DNA from: S012-113 sp965368405
GTDB taxonomy: Bacteria; Bacteroidota; Bacteroidia; Cytophagales; Cyclobacteriaceae
NCBI GenBank assembly: GCA_965368405.1
Contig: CBDUMS010000067.1
Location: 1 to 20,824 of the forward strand
Length of the DNA stretch: 20,824 bases
Direction of reading: 5' to 3'
Position numbers and translations under genes: made by a program. Below, piece by piece: positions 8,776 to 15,893 of this stretch (the stretch's first letter is position 1; each line of letters opens with the position of its first letter). The notes below the pieces were generated by a model. That model searched no databases and was not told the origin of the DNA. It saw only the letters and a program-made list of their open reading frames with translations.

Positions 8776-9571
8776 TATATAATTCTAGATAAGAGTCTGT
8801 AAAGTTTTCAGAATTTTCAATAGTATCCACCTTCTTCCCTTGAGGTATATCATCGATTAATGACTGTAAACCAGCACTTAAATCTTCTTTTGACTTAATC
8901 ACGGCATCAGAATATTCCATGCCCAGTTTAACAAATCCAGTGTAATCAAGTGATTTTAAGGTTGACAACATTTCATCTTCAATATCAATCATTTTAACCT
9001 TTTCAATAAGGTCGTTCTTGAACTTATACGAAAATTCGTTGTCATATATTGTGAAGACCGTCTTAGTATTCATAAAAAGAGGATCATTCTTGTATGTAGT
9101 CTTTATGTAAAGCGGAATAAGACTGGTCATCCAATCGGTACAATGCACAATATCAGGTGCCCAACCGAGTTTTTTAACCGTTTCTAATACTCCTTTGCAA
9201 AAGAATATTGCGCGCTCATCATTGTCTTCATAGAATTTCTCATCCTTATCGTGAAAAACAGACTTTCTATGAAAGTAGTCTTCATTATCAATAAAATACA
9301 CCTGCAGCTTAGCACTAGGAACAGAAGCAACCTTAATCACAAGCGGTTTTTCCTCTTCTCCTACGGTAATATTTATACCAGAAAGCCTAACTACTTCATG
9401 CAGTCTATTCTTCCTCTCATTAATCAGTCCAAAACGTGGCACTAATATCCTAATCTCCATACCCTTTTCTTGCATGGCTTGTGGCAGTGAACGTACAAAA
9501 TCGGCCACTTCCGTAGTTTGTAGAAATGGGTTTATTTCACTTGCAACGTACAAGATTCGAAGCTTCGACAT
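8759..9571 (-). CDS. GT5 glycogen/starch synthase-like protein, N-terminal half only
   Basis: The protein aligns by eye with the N-terminal Rossmann domain of GlgA: ILYVASEINPF (6-16) corresponds to GlgA VLHVCSEMFP, APDIVHCTDWMTSLIPL (138-154) to the DVVHAHDW region, and TKTVFTIYDNEF (169-180) to the VFTIHNLAYQG region. At 270 residues it is little more than half of GlgA (~480) and lacks the C-terminal GT-B domain that binds most of the nucleotide sugar. The ADP-glucose loop KTGGL reads QTTEV at 18-22, and HNLAYQG is degraded to YDNEF. Glycogen synthase activity is therefore unlikely. It is the first gene of an operon with DUF4270 (17-nt overlap) and glmS, so a regulatory or structural role in cell-envelope sugar metabolism is possible but unproven. 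The reading frame is intact, not a pseudogene by frame. Confidence 0.85.
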   Translation of the reverse strand: MSKLRILYVASEINPFLQTTEVADFVRSLPQAMQEKGMEIRILVPRFGLINERKNRLHEVVRLSGINITVGEEEKPLVIKVASVPSAKLQVYFIDNEDYFHRKSVFHDKDEKFYEDNDERAIFFCKGVLETVKKLGWAPDIVHCTDWMTSLIPLYIKTTYKNDPLFMNTKTVFTIYDNEFSYKFKNDLIEKVKMIDIEDEMLSTLKSLDYTGFVKLGMEYSDAVIKSKEDLSAGLQSLIDDIPQGKKVDTIENSENFTDSYLELYNELVG

Positions 9572-9606
9572 AAATTAAATTTTATTTAATACATAAGAAT
9601 GGCGTA

Positions 9607-9614
9607 CAAAGATA
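9607..9614 (-). promoter_or_regulatory. Candidate -7 element for the GT5-DUF4270-glmS operon
   Basis: On the minus strand this reads TATCTTTG, an exact TAnnTTTG match. It lies about 36 nt ahead of the ATG at 9571, with transcription expected to start near 9600. No -33 TTG was seen at the usual distance. It is divergent from the panC promoter candidate within the same 122-bp gap. Confidence 0.5.
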
Positions 9615-9656
9615 GGCAAAATTATAGCCTAATCCATGATTTGCACATGAAAAACG

Positions 9657-9664
9657 TAGTTTTG
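9657..9664 (+). promoter_or_regulatory. Candidate -7 element for the panC operon
   Basis: TAGTTTTG matches TAnnTTTG exactly. The expected transcription start near 9671 gives a leader of about 23 nt before the panC ATG at 9694. A TTTG at 9640-9643 is only 13 nt upstream, shorter than the usual 17-21 nt spacing, so the -33 element is uncertain. Confidence 0.5.
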
Positions 9665-9693
9665 CAGCTGATAAATAGCCCTATAGAGTCCTT

Positions 9694-10539
9694 ATGCAGG
9701 TCGTTAAAGAAATCAATATTGCAAATACTACCTTAACCGAATACAAAAAGGAGGGAAAGACTGTTGGATTAGTACCGACTATGGGTGCATTACATGAGGG
9801 TCATCTCTCTTTAATTAAACAATCCATACAAGAAAATGACATTACTGTTGTTTCTATCTTCGTTAATCCAATTCAGTTTAATAACGAGGAAGATTTTAAA
9901 AAATATCCCGTCACGATTGCCCTAGACCTAGAAGAACTGAAGAGGATTGGATGTGACCTTGTGTTTATGCCGAAGAAAGAAGAGATGTATCCGGCTGAGC
10001 CCAGTATAAAAATCCAGTTTGGGCAACTAGAAAACATTATGGAAGGCGCACATCGACCTGGGCACTTTAGTGGCGTTGCCATGGTAGTGCTAAAACTCTT
10101 TCATATATTGACACCATCGCGCGCATATTTTGGCCAAAAAGATTTGCAACAATATAAAATTATTGAGCAAGTGGTTCGAGAAACTTCCCTCGTGCTGGAG
10201 CTTAAAATGATGCCGATAATTCGTAATGAGGGCGGGCTAGCCCTCTCTTCTCGAAATCAAAGACTAAGCGAAAAAGGATTAATGTTAGCGACCGAAATTA
10301 ACAGAGCCTTGACCATCGCTCGAGACAACATTGAGGTGAACCGACCTGTAAATGATATAATGTTTAAGGCAGAAAGTCACCTTGCCTTATTCCCACAAAT
10401 TAAAATTGAGTATTTAGAACTTGTGAGATTAAAAGATCTATCTCCAGTCAATATAATAACTGAGCCCAATCAACTAGTTTTGTGCTTTGCCGGCTATATC
10501 GAAGGCGTAAGGCTTATAGACAATTTAATAATTGAGTAG
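9694..10539 (+). CDS. panC: Pantothenate synthetase (pantoate-beta-alanine ligase)
   Basis: PanC joins pantoate and beta-alanine using ATP, the last step to pantothenate (vitamin B5, the CoA precursor). At 281 residues it is full length. Signature motifs are PTMGALHEGH at 28-37 (the HxGH nucleotide-binding motif), SIFVNPIQFN at 54-63, HRPGHFSGV at 120-128, FGQKD at 146-150 and LSSRNQRLS at 184-192 (the KMSKS-like loop). A small deviation is RNEGGLALSSRN where most family members have an Asp (DGLAMSSRN). It is followed 9 nt later by panD, whose product makes its beta-alanine substrate, so the two act in sequence and are surely cotranscribed. Confidence 0.97.
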   Translation: MQVVKEINIANTTLTEYKKEGKTVGLVPTMGALHEGHLSLIKQSIQENDITVVSIFVNPIQFNNEEDFKKYPVTIALDLEELKRIGCDLVFMPKKEEMYPAEPSIKIQFGQLENIMEGAHRPGHFSGVAMVVLKLFHILTPSRAYFGQKDLQQYKIIEQVVRETSLVLELKMMPIIRNEGGLALSSRNQRLSEKGLMLATEINRALTIARDNIEVNRPVNDIMFKAESHLALFPQIKIEYLELVRLKDLSPVNIITEPNQLVLCFAGYIEGVRLIDNLIIE

Positions 10540-10548
10540 GAGTAAGAA

Positions 10549-10899
10549 ATGATAATTGAGGTATTAAAGTCTAAAATTCATAGAGTTAAACTTACTGAGG
10601 CAGAACTTCACTATGTTGGTAGTATTACCATAGACGAAGCTCTGATGGAAGCTGCAGATCTTGTAGAAAACGAAAAAGTACAAATAGTTAATATTAATAA
10701 TGGCGAAAGGCTAGAAACCTACGTTATTAAGGGCGAACGCAATTCTGGCAAGATTTGCTTGAATGGGCCTGCGGCAAGAAAAGCGCAGGTTGGCGATACT
10801 ATTATCATTATATCTTATGCCTCAATCCAGAAGAAAAATGCCGCCGAACATAAACCCGTTGTGGTTTTCCCCGACGCCTTTAATAGGCTAACCGCATAG
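10549..10899 (+). CDS. panD: Aspartate 1-decarboxylase proenzyme
   Basis: PanD decarboxylates aspartate to beta-alanine, the co-substrate of the PanC encoded just upstream. It is made as an inactive proenzyme that cuts itself between Gly24 and Ser25, turning Ser25 into the pyruvoyl cofactor. Here YVGS is at 22-25 with Gly24-Ser25 in the exact expected register. LNGPAARKAQVGDTIIIISYA near the C-terminus is also diagnostic, and 116 residues is the normal size. An AGGAG Shine-Dalgarno overlaps the panC stop codon, 7 nt from the ATG; it is one of the few clear ribosome binding sites here and suggests reinitiation. Confidence 0.97.
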   Translation: MIIEVLKSKIHRVKLTEAELHYVGSITIDEALMEAADLVENEKVQIVNINNGERLETYVIKGERNSGKICLNGPAARKAQVGDTIIIISYASIQKKNAAEHKPVVVFPDAFNRLTA

Positions 10900-10903
10900 A
10901 ATT

Positions 10904-11914
10904 GTGAAGAAAAAAATTATTTCATTTGGAAAATATGTAGTGAGTCTCACAATTGCTGTAGCGCTGCTGTACTATGTTTTCAGAGATTGGGATCTCAATG
11001 ATTTAAGATCTCGTTTTGCACAAGTAGATTACTCCTGGGTCCTTTTATCGGTCTTTTTGTCCATAATTAGTCATGTAGTTCGAGCGTATAGGTGGAACTT
11101 GCTTCTCTATCCCATGGGCTATCACACCCTATCCACTTATCGCACTTTTAAAGCGGTAATGATTGGCTATCTGACAAACCTGGCCGCGCCACGTTTAGGA
11201 GAGATTACCCGTTGTGGTGTCTTAAAGCGAACAGATAATGTCAATATGTCAGCATCGATTGGGACTGTAGTCGCTGAACGCATTATTGATATGCTCGGAT
11301 TGCTAAGTTTAATTTTACTTGCATTAGCCTTAGAATTTGATCGACTGAGTGCCTTTTTTGTAGATTTTTTTAATTCTAAATCTGAAGGATTTACGCTCAA
11401 TAGTAACCTGCTTTTCGCACTTATAATATTTGGTTTCATTCTTGTAGGAGGGCTAATTATCTTGTGGATGCTAAGAGAGCGGGTTAAAAGGAAACCGTTT
11501 TATTACAAGATACGTTCTTTTATCAGAGAAATGATTGGTGGGTTCACTAGTGTATTGAGAATAAACAATAAAAGTGGGTTCTGGCTTTCAACAGTTTTCA
11601 TTTGGGTGCTCTATTATATAATGGCCTTTGTACTCTTTTTTAGTGTTGAAAGTACGAGTCATCTTGGGGTAATGGCAGGCCTTTCCATCCTAATTATGGG
11701 AGGACTTGGCATGTCGGCGCCTGTTCAAGGAGGCTTCGGAACGTACCATATTTTTGTAGGTTCGATACTGCTTACCTATGGTATTGCAGAAAAAGACGGC
11801 TATTTCTTTGCTACACTCGTACACACCTCACAAACAATCTCTGTAATGTTAGTGGGAGGCTTGAGCTTACTACTCACCCTGCCAAGAGTTAAAAAAATTG
11901 AAGAAAATAAATAA
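10904..11914 (+). CDS. YbhN/UPF0104-type (LPG synthase transmembrane domain) membrane protein
   Basis: This 336-residue protein of about eight transmembrane helices matches the YbhN/AglD/UPF0104 family, which corresponds to the membrane (flippase-like) half of MprF. Visible hallmarks are RAYRWNLLL, NLAAPRLGEITRCGVL, a basic loop followed by VVAERIIDMLGLL, and APVQGGFGTYH near the end. It has no cytosolic aminoacyl-transferase domain, so it cannot be assigned as lysyl-phosphatidylglycerol synthase; lipid or polyprenol-linked substrate transport is an inference. It starts with GTG 4 nt after the panD stop; I see no better start (the next residues MKKKIISFGKY form a normal basic N-terminus). It is part of the panC-panD transcript. 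Confidence 0.88.
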   Translation: MKKKIISFGKYVVSLTIAVALLYYVFRDWDLNDLRSRFAQVDYSWVLLSVFLSIISHVVRAYRWNLLLYPMGYHTLSTYRTFKAVMIGYLTNLAAPRLGEITRCGVLKRTDNVNMSASIGTVVAERIIDMLGLLSLILLALALEFDRLSAFFVDFFNSKSEGFTLNSNLLFALIIFGFILVGGLIILWMLRERVKRKPFYYKIRSFIREMIGGFTSVLRINNKSGFWLSTVFIWVLYYIMAFVLFFSVESTSHLGVMAGLSILIMGGLGMSAPVQGGFGTYHIFVGSILLTYGIAEKDGYFFATLVHTSQTISVMLVGGLSLLLTLPRVKKIEENK

Positions 11915-11923
11915 ATTAATAGA

Positions 11924-12619
11924 ATGGGAATTATAGTAATCATCATCGCATTTGCAATTATCAGCTTTGCCGTAAACCAAAGACTGAAGAACAAATTCAA
12001 AAAATATTCTGCCGAACCTTTACGGTCGGGGATGTCGGGAAAAGAAGTCGCCGAAAAAATGTTGGCCGACAATGGCATTTATGATGTTCAGGTAGTGAGC
12101 GTTCAAGGTCACCTTTCTGATCATTATAACCCAACCAATAAAACTGTGAACCTCAGTGAGCAGGTATATCATGGAAGATCGATTGCCTCTGCAGCCGTTG
12201 CTGCACATGAGTGTGGTCATGCTGTTCAGCATGCAACCCAATATGGCATGTTACAATTAAGAACTGCACTAGTGCCGCTACAGGCCGTTAGTGGTAAAAT
12301 CATGAACTTCCTCTTTCTGGCTATGATATTTGGCGGGTCGTTTTTGTATAGTACATTCCCCTACCAAGGAATACTTTTAATAATCATTGCAGCTTATGCC
12401 ATCTTCACTTTATTCGCTTTTATTACGCTGCCAGTGGAATTTGATGCGAGTAACAGAGCATTGGCTTGGATTGATGCCAAAGGAGTTGTGTCGAGCCAAG
12501 AGCATGAAGGAGCAAAGGATGCCTTAAAGTGGGCTGCAATGACTTATGTGGTTGCCGCAATTGCCTCGCTCGTAACCTTGCTCTATTATATCATGGCATT
12601 CATGGGAGGTAGAGATTAA
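11924..12619 (+). CDS. YugP-type membrane zinc metallopeptidase
   Basis: This 231-residue protein has one N-terminal transmembrane helix (about 2-18), a metallopeptidase core and a hydrophobic C-terminal half with about three helices. The zinc site HECGH is at residues 95-99 within VAAHECGHAVQHA, and SDHYNPTNKTVNLSEQVYHGRS (about 65-86) is typical of the YugP/'neutral zinc metallopeptidase' family (Peptidase_membr, DUF-type). The substrate is unknown. It starts 9 nt after the upstream gene's stop and belongs to the panC operon; why a protease sits with pantothenate genes is unclear, and membrane protein turnover is only a guess. Confidence 0.9.
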   Translation: MGIIVIIIAFAIISFAVNQRLKNKFKKYSAEPLRSGMSGKEVAEKMLADNGIYDVQVVSVQGHLSDHYNPTNKTVNLSEQVYHGRSIASAAVAAHECGHAVQHATQYGMLQLRTALVPLQAVSGKIMNFLFLAMIFGGSFLYSTFPYQGILLIIIAAYAIFTLFAFITLPVEFDASNRALAWIDAKGVVSSQEHEGAKDALKWAAMTYVVAAIASLVTLLYYIMAFMGGRD

Positions 12620-12624
12620 TTTTG
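12617..12624 (+). promoter_or_regulatory. Candidate internal -7 element for the acyl-CoA dehydrogenase gene
   Basis: TAATTTTG matches TAnnTTTG and begins on the TAA stop codon of the metallopeptidase gene. Initiation near 12631 would leave a leader of about 19 nt before the ATG at 12650. No -33 TTG is at the expected distance. It may give this gene its own expression in addition to read-through. Confidence 0.35.
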
Positions 12625-12649
12625 CAATAAGAATAAACCAAGTACGAAT

Positions 12650-13792
12650 ATGAATTTTGATTATACCGAAGAACAACTAGCCGTAAGAGATGCTGCTCGC
12701 GAGTTTGCCGAACATGAGCTTCTACCAGGTGTTATAGAACGCGATGAAAAGGAGCAGTTTCCCGCTGAGCAAGTAAAGAAAATGGGCGAAATGGGTTTCA
12801 TGGGAATGATGGTAGACCCAACTTATGGCGGTGGAGGTATGGATACTATATCCTATGTCCTTGCTCTTGAGGAAATCTCAAAAATAGATGCCTCTGCAGC
12901 AGTGGTTATGTCGGTAAACAATTCACTCGTTTGTTGGGGGCTCGAAAAATTCGGTACGGAGGAGCAGAAGCAAAAATATCTAGTCCCTCTGGCAACGGGT
13001 CAAATTATCGGTGCGTTTTGCTTAAGCGAGCCTGAAGCGGGGTCAGATGCGACATCACAACGTACAACAGCCGAAGACAAAGGAGATCATTACCTTTTAA
13101 ATGGCACAAAAAATTGGATTACAAACGGCAACTCAGCAAGTGTGTATCTTGTTTTTGCACAAACTGACAGGGAGAAGAAGCATCATGGTATAAATGCACT
13201 TATCATAGAAAAAGACATGCCCGGATTTGTAGTGGGCAAGAAAGAGAAGAAACTTGGTATTCGCGGCTCCGACACACACTCGTTAATGTTTACCGATGTT
13301 AAGGTTCCGAAAGCAAATAGAATTGGCGAAGAGGGCTTTGGTTTTAAACTTGCCATGAGTGTGCTTAATGGTGGCCGAATCGGTATTGCCGCACAGGCAC
13401 TAGGAATTGCTGGGGGCGCCTTTGAGCGAGCCTTAAAATACTCCAAAGAACGCAAAGCCTTCGGAGTTGAAATATCCAAACATCAGGCAATTCAATTCAA
13501 GCTGACTGACATGGCCACTTCTATCGAGGCTTCTAAACTATTGATCTTGCAAGCGGCAAGCTTAAAAGACGCGAAGAAAGATTTTACCAAAGAAAGTGCT
13601 ATGGCTAAGCTGTATGCCTCCAAGACCGCTATGGACGTTACTGTAGAAGCCGTACAAATTCACGGTGGTTACGGTTATGTTCAAGAGTATCATGTTGAAC
13701 GTTTGATGCGAGATGCGAAGATTACCCAGATATATGAAGGCACCTCCGAAATTCAAAAAATTGTTATCTCCCGAGAATTGTTAAAAGACTAA
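12650..13792 (+). CDS. Acyl-CoA dehydrogenase, short-chain/butyryl-CoA type
   Basis: This is a flavin enzyme that makes the alpha-beta double bond in acyl-CoA at the first step of beta-oxidation, passing electrons to ETF. At 380 residues it is the size of bacterial SCAD/butyryl-CoA dehydrogenases. Domain signatures in order are the N-terminal helical domain (FDYTEEQLAVRDAAREFAE), the FAD/substrate motif CLSEPEAGSDA with KNWITNG, and the C-terminal QIHGGYGY...RDAKITQIYEGTSEIQ. The catalytic base is Glu363 of YEGTSE, present as in SCAD-type enzymes. Exact chain length cannot be read from sequence alone. It lies 30 nt after the metallopeptidase gene, at the end of the panC cluster, with a possible promoter of its own. 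Confidence 0.93.
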   Translation: MNFDYTEEQLAVRDAAREFAEHELLPGVIERDEKEQFPAEQVKKMGEMGFMGMMVDPTYGGGGMDTISYVLALEEISKIDASAAVVMSVNNSLVCWGLEKFGTEEQKQKYLVPLATGQIIGAFCLSEPEAGSDATSQRTTAEDKGDHYLLNGTKNWITNGNSASVYLVFAQTDREKKHHGINALIIEKDMPGFVVGKKEKKLGIRGSDTHSLMFTDVKVPKANRIGEEGFGFKLAMSVLNGGRIGIAAQALGIAGGAFERALKYSKERKAFGVEISKHQAIQFKLTDMATSIEASKLLILQAASLKDAKKDFTKESAMAKLYASKTAMDVTVEAVQIHGGYGYVQEYHVERLMRDAKITQIYEGTSEIQKIVISRELLKD

Positions 13793-13831
13793 GTTTTTTC
13801 ATTTCTTGATAAAATGCAAATTTTTCGGTTA

Positions 13832-13846
13832 ATTACTTTTAGTAAT
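13832..13846. repeat. Short inverted repeat after the acyl-CoA dehydrogenase gene
   Basis: ATTAC-TTTTA-GTAAT is a perfect 5-bp inverted repeat 40 nt after the acyl-CoA dehydrogenase stop. It is too AT-rich and short to be a convincing terminator and has no T-run directly after it. It might be a weak terminator or a regulator site. Confidence 0.25.
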
Positions 13847-13874
13847 CCTCCTTGTTATTTAGATTTGTCTAAGA

Positions 13875-13889
13875 AATTATTGCATAATT
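13875..13889. repeat. Inverted repeat inside the araC-type promoter region
   Basis: AATTAT-TGC-ATAATT is a 6-bp inverted repeat that spans the candidate -33 TTG (13880-13882) of the downstream regulator gene. A protein bound here would cover the promoter, so it is a possible operator, perhaps for autoregulation. AT-rich repeats of this size also occur by chance. Confidence 0.3.
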
Positions 13890-13911
13890 ACTGATTGTGC
13901 ATTTAGGTTTG
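13880..13911 (+). promoter_or_regulatory. Candidate promoter of the AraC-family regulator
   Basis: TTG (13880-13882) and TAGGTTTG (13904-13911, exact TAnnTTTG) are separated by 21 nt, within the range seen in Bacteroidota. Transcription near 13918 would leave almost no leader before the ATG at 13922. A second exact -7 match, TAGATTTG at 13860-13867, would give a leader of about 48 nt and may be the main or an alternative promoter. Confidence 0.45.
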
Positions 13912-13921
13912 ATATCTAGTT

Positions 13922-14842
13922 ATGGAAGATTATAATAAAATAATTGAATCTTTAGGGGTTCGATTTATCAAGGCGAAGAAGATAAATGTTGTTCAACCTG
14001 TTGCCATAGAAAACTTCTATGATGTAGAAAATACCATCATTCTTGTAACAGGAGGAATGGTAGGGTATGGAAAGCCTGGCAAAGAAAATTATGCAAAGGA
14101 AGGCGAGATTCTTTTTGTTCCCGGAGGAAAGAATGTTGCCTTAAGCTATGGTAACAATCCAGGTTTGCGACTCACGAATGACGAATTCATCTCGCGCAGA
14201 GAGCTCTATATTCAGACATATTCTGAGAATGCCAGCAGAACAAACAACAGCTATAGTTATGTGACATTTGAGGCGAAGGTTTTTAATTCGGTAAACTTTT
14301 TTGCTTCTCTAGACATTGAACCCTTCATTATTCAAAATGATGACCTAAACTACATCATCAGACAAATTCTCACCGAAACCAGTTCCGATGCGCCGGGGAA
14401 AAACAGGGTTGTAAAGCTAAAAACAGAACATCTTGTAATTGAGATCATTCGTTATATCGTCGATCACAATTTGTTTGTTGAACAACTAGCCACCAACAGT
14501 ACCTATTTTAAAGATCCTCGATTAATCGATATCTTCAACTATATCAAGGAGAATCTTACCGGCGATTTATCTAATAAAGTATTGGCTAATGTTGCAAACG
14601 TCTCCGAAGATTATGTGGGTCAATATTTTAAGATGCTTACAGGTATTAATCCTCAAGATTATATCGAATATCAACGTATGGAGGAGGCTGTGAATCTTCT
14701 TAGAACAACTAAAAAGAGTATTCGAGATATTGGGCAAGATGTAGGTTATAAGGATACAGCCTATTTTTGTAGACGTTTCAAGATGATGTTTGGAATTCCG
14801 GCCGGTAAAATGAGACGCCGTGAATCTTTAATGAACATTTAA
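13922..14842 (+). CDS. AraC-family transcriptional regulator
   Basis: This 306-residue protein has a C-terminal AraC/XylS DNA-binding domain at about 198-300. The first helix-turn-helix is in LSNKVLANVANVSEDYVGQYFKMLTGINPQDYI and the second in KSIRDIGQDVGYKDTAYFCRRFKMMFGIPAGKMR, with the usual GY.D..YFCR.FK pattern. The N-terminal ~190 residues are a sensor-type region I cannot assign; it includes GEILFVPGGKNVALSYG, which recalls the cupin-like fold of other AraC regulators. No target or ligand can be inferred. Its last 15 nt overlap the convergent GGGP synthase gene, so the two transcripts must overlap at their 3' ends. Confidence 0.92.
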   Translation: MEDYNKIIESLGVRFIKAKKINVVQPVAIENFYDVENTIILVTGGMVGYGKPGKENYAKEGEILFVPGGKNVALSYGNNPGLRLTNDEFISRRELYIQTYSENASRTNNSYSYVTFEAKVFNSVNFFASLDIEPFIIQNDDLNYIIRQILTETSSDAPGKNRVVKLKTEHLVIEIIRYIVDHNLFVEQLATNSTYFKDPRLIDIFNYIKENLTGDLSNKVLANVANVSEDYVGQYFKMLTGINPQDYIEYQRMEEAVNLLRTTKKSIRDIGQDVGYKDTAYFCRRFKMMFGIPAGKMRRRESLMNI

Positions 14843-15553
14843 GTTATTCATTGCACGTACTGCCCCGGAAATTTCCTGAATTGCTCTAGGATTTTTCTCC
14901 GTAGCATTTCCAACAACGATCATATCAGCACCGGCCTCAAGTATGGCATAAGCGCTGTCAAAATTTCGAATACCTCCCCCTACAATTAGAGGAATATTAA
15001 TTGCCTTTCGTACCTCAGAAATCATCTCGAGCCGCACAGTTTCTTTAGCGCCGCTACCGGCATCAAGGTAAATAACACTATTCCCCATTAATTCTCCAGC
15101 CATAGCTGTAGCCACTGCAATATCTGTTTTTTCATAAGGAATCGGCGTGGTGTTGCTCATGTAAGAAGCACTAGATACCTCACCAATGAGCATATAACCT
15201 GTAGGAAGAACCGAAATACCCAGTTTCTTAACCAGAGGCGCCGCAGCAACTTGTTTTGAGATAAGAAAGTCTGGATTACGACCAGATATTAGTGAAAGGT
15301 AAAGTATACCATCAGCATATTCCGAAATCTGATTTAGCCCACCTGGAAATAGGATAACAGGTAAGTCACTTTTTCTTTTTATCTCGGTAACTACTTGATC
15401 GATATGGTTATGAGTAACCAGGCTGCCCCCAACAAAAAAATAGTCTAAATGAGATTCTTTAGTTGCGGCAACTAGTGCCTCAATATCATTTTTTTGGAAT
15501 GTGTTTTCGGGGTCAACCAGTAAAGCTATTTGTTTTCTTTTGCGGTTAATCAT
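14828..15553 (-). CDS. Geranylgeranylglyceryl phosphate synthase-family protein (PcrB/GGGPS-like)
   Basis: This TIM-barrel prenyltransferase joins a polyprenyl diphosphate to sn-glycerol-1-phosphate, making the ether bond of archaeal-type lipids. Visible motifs are ALLVDPENTF (10-19), FFVGGSLVTH, LPVILFPGGLNQISEYADGI, SVLPTGYMLIGE, VIYLDAGSGA and PLIVGGGIRNFDSAYAILEAGADMIVVGN, in the family order. At 241 residues it is of normal length. Relatives occur in archaea, in Bacillota (PcrB, heptaprenyl-specific) and in many Bacteroidota. Chain-length preference cannot be decided here. The ATG at 15553 overlaps the upstream membrane-protein gene by 8 nt, so it is translated from the same transcript. 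No G1P dehydrogenase (egsA/araM) gene is in the window. Confidence 0.92.
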   Translation of the reverse strand: MINRKRKQIALLVDPENTFQKNDIEALVAATKESHLDYFFVGGSLVTHNHIDQVVTEIKRKSDLPVILFPGGLNQISEYADGILYLSLISGRNPDFLISKQVAAAPLVKKLGISVLPTGYMLIGEVSSASYMSNTTPIPYEKTDIAVATAMAGELMGNSVIYLDAGSGAKETVRLEMISEVRKAINIPLIVGGGIRNFDSAYAILEAGADMIVVGNATEKNPRAIQEISGAVRAMNNLNVH

Positions 15554-15893
15554 CCGTGTTTTTCTCTAAATAATCGATAAGCAATAATCGCGCTTTTTTT
15601 ATAAGACTTAGGCTTCCTTGTTGTAATGCAAAAGCTAATATCGGTAAGACAATTTTATTGAGGGCTTCGTACTTGCCTGGATCTGTTTTTTTTGTGGTGT
15701 TGAGTTTAGAGGCCAGGTACCTATCAAGGATTGTGTAACCAACATATAATGCTCCTCCCAGGACCAAAATATTCTTTCCGTAAACCACTACTCTATCAGC
15801 CGCAACATTGGCATCATTGTATAACTTCTCCTTATGTTCTTCAGCTTTGGCAAGCAGCTTCTCTTTTTGAATCCTCTTACTCTCCTCCTTCAT
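15546..15893 (-). CDS. Unrecognised small membrane protein
   Basis: This 115-residue protein has a charged, helical N-terminus (Lys/Glu-rich residues 1-30, likely coiled coil), one clear hydrophobic segment (about 40-58, KNILVLGGALYVGYTILDRYL), and a second moderately hydrophobic stretch near 83-107 (IVLPILAFALQQGSLSLIKKARLLLI). I do not recognise the family. It overlaps both neighbours, by 17 nt with the holin-X-like gene and by 8 nt with the GGGP synthase gene, which is strong evidence that it is real and made with them. By position it recalls the small partners (YqjK-type) of YqjE proteins, but similarity is not claimed. Confidence 0.8.
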   Translation of the reverse strand: MKEESKRIQKEKLLAKAEEHKEKLYNDANVAADRVVVYGKNILVLGGALYVGYTILDRYLASKLNTTKKTDPGKYEALNKIVLPILAFALQQGSLSLIKKARLLLIDYLEKNTDD

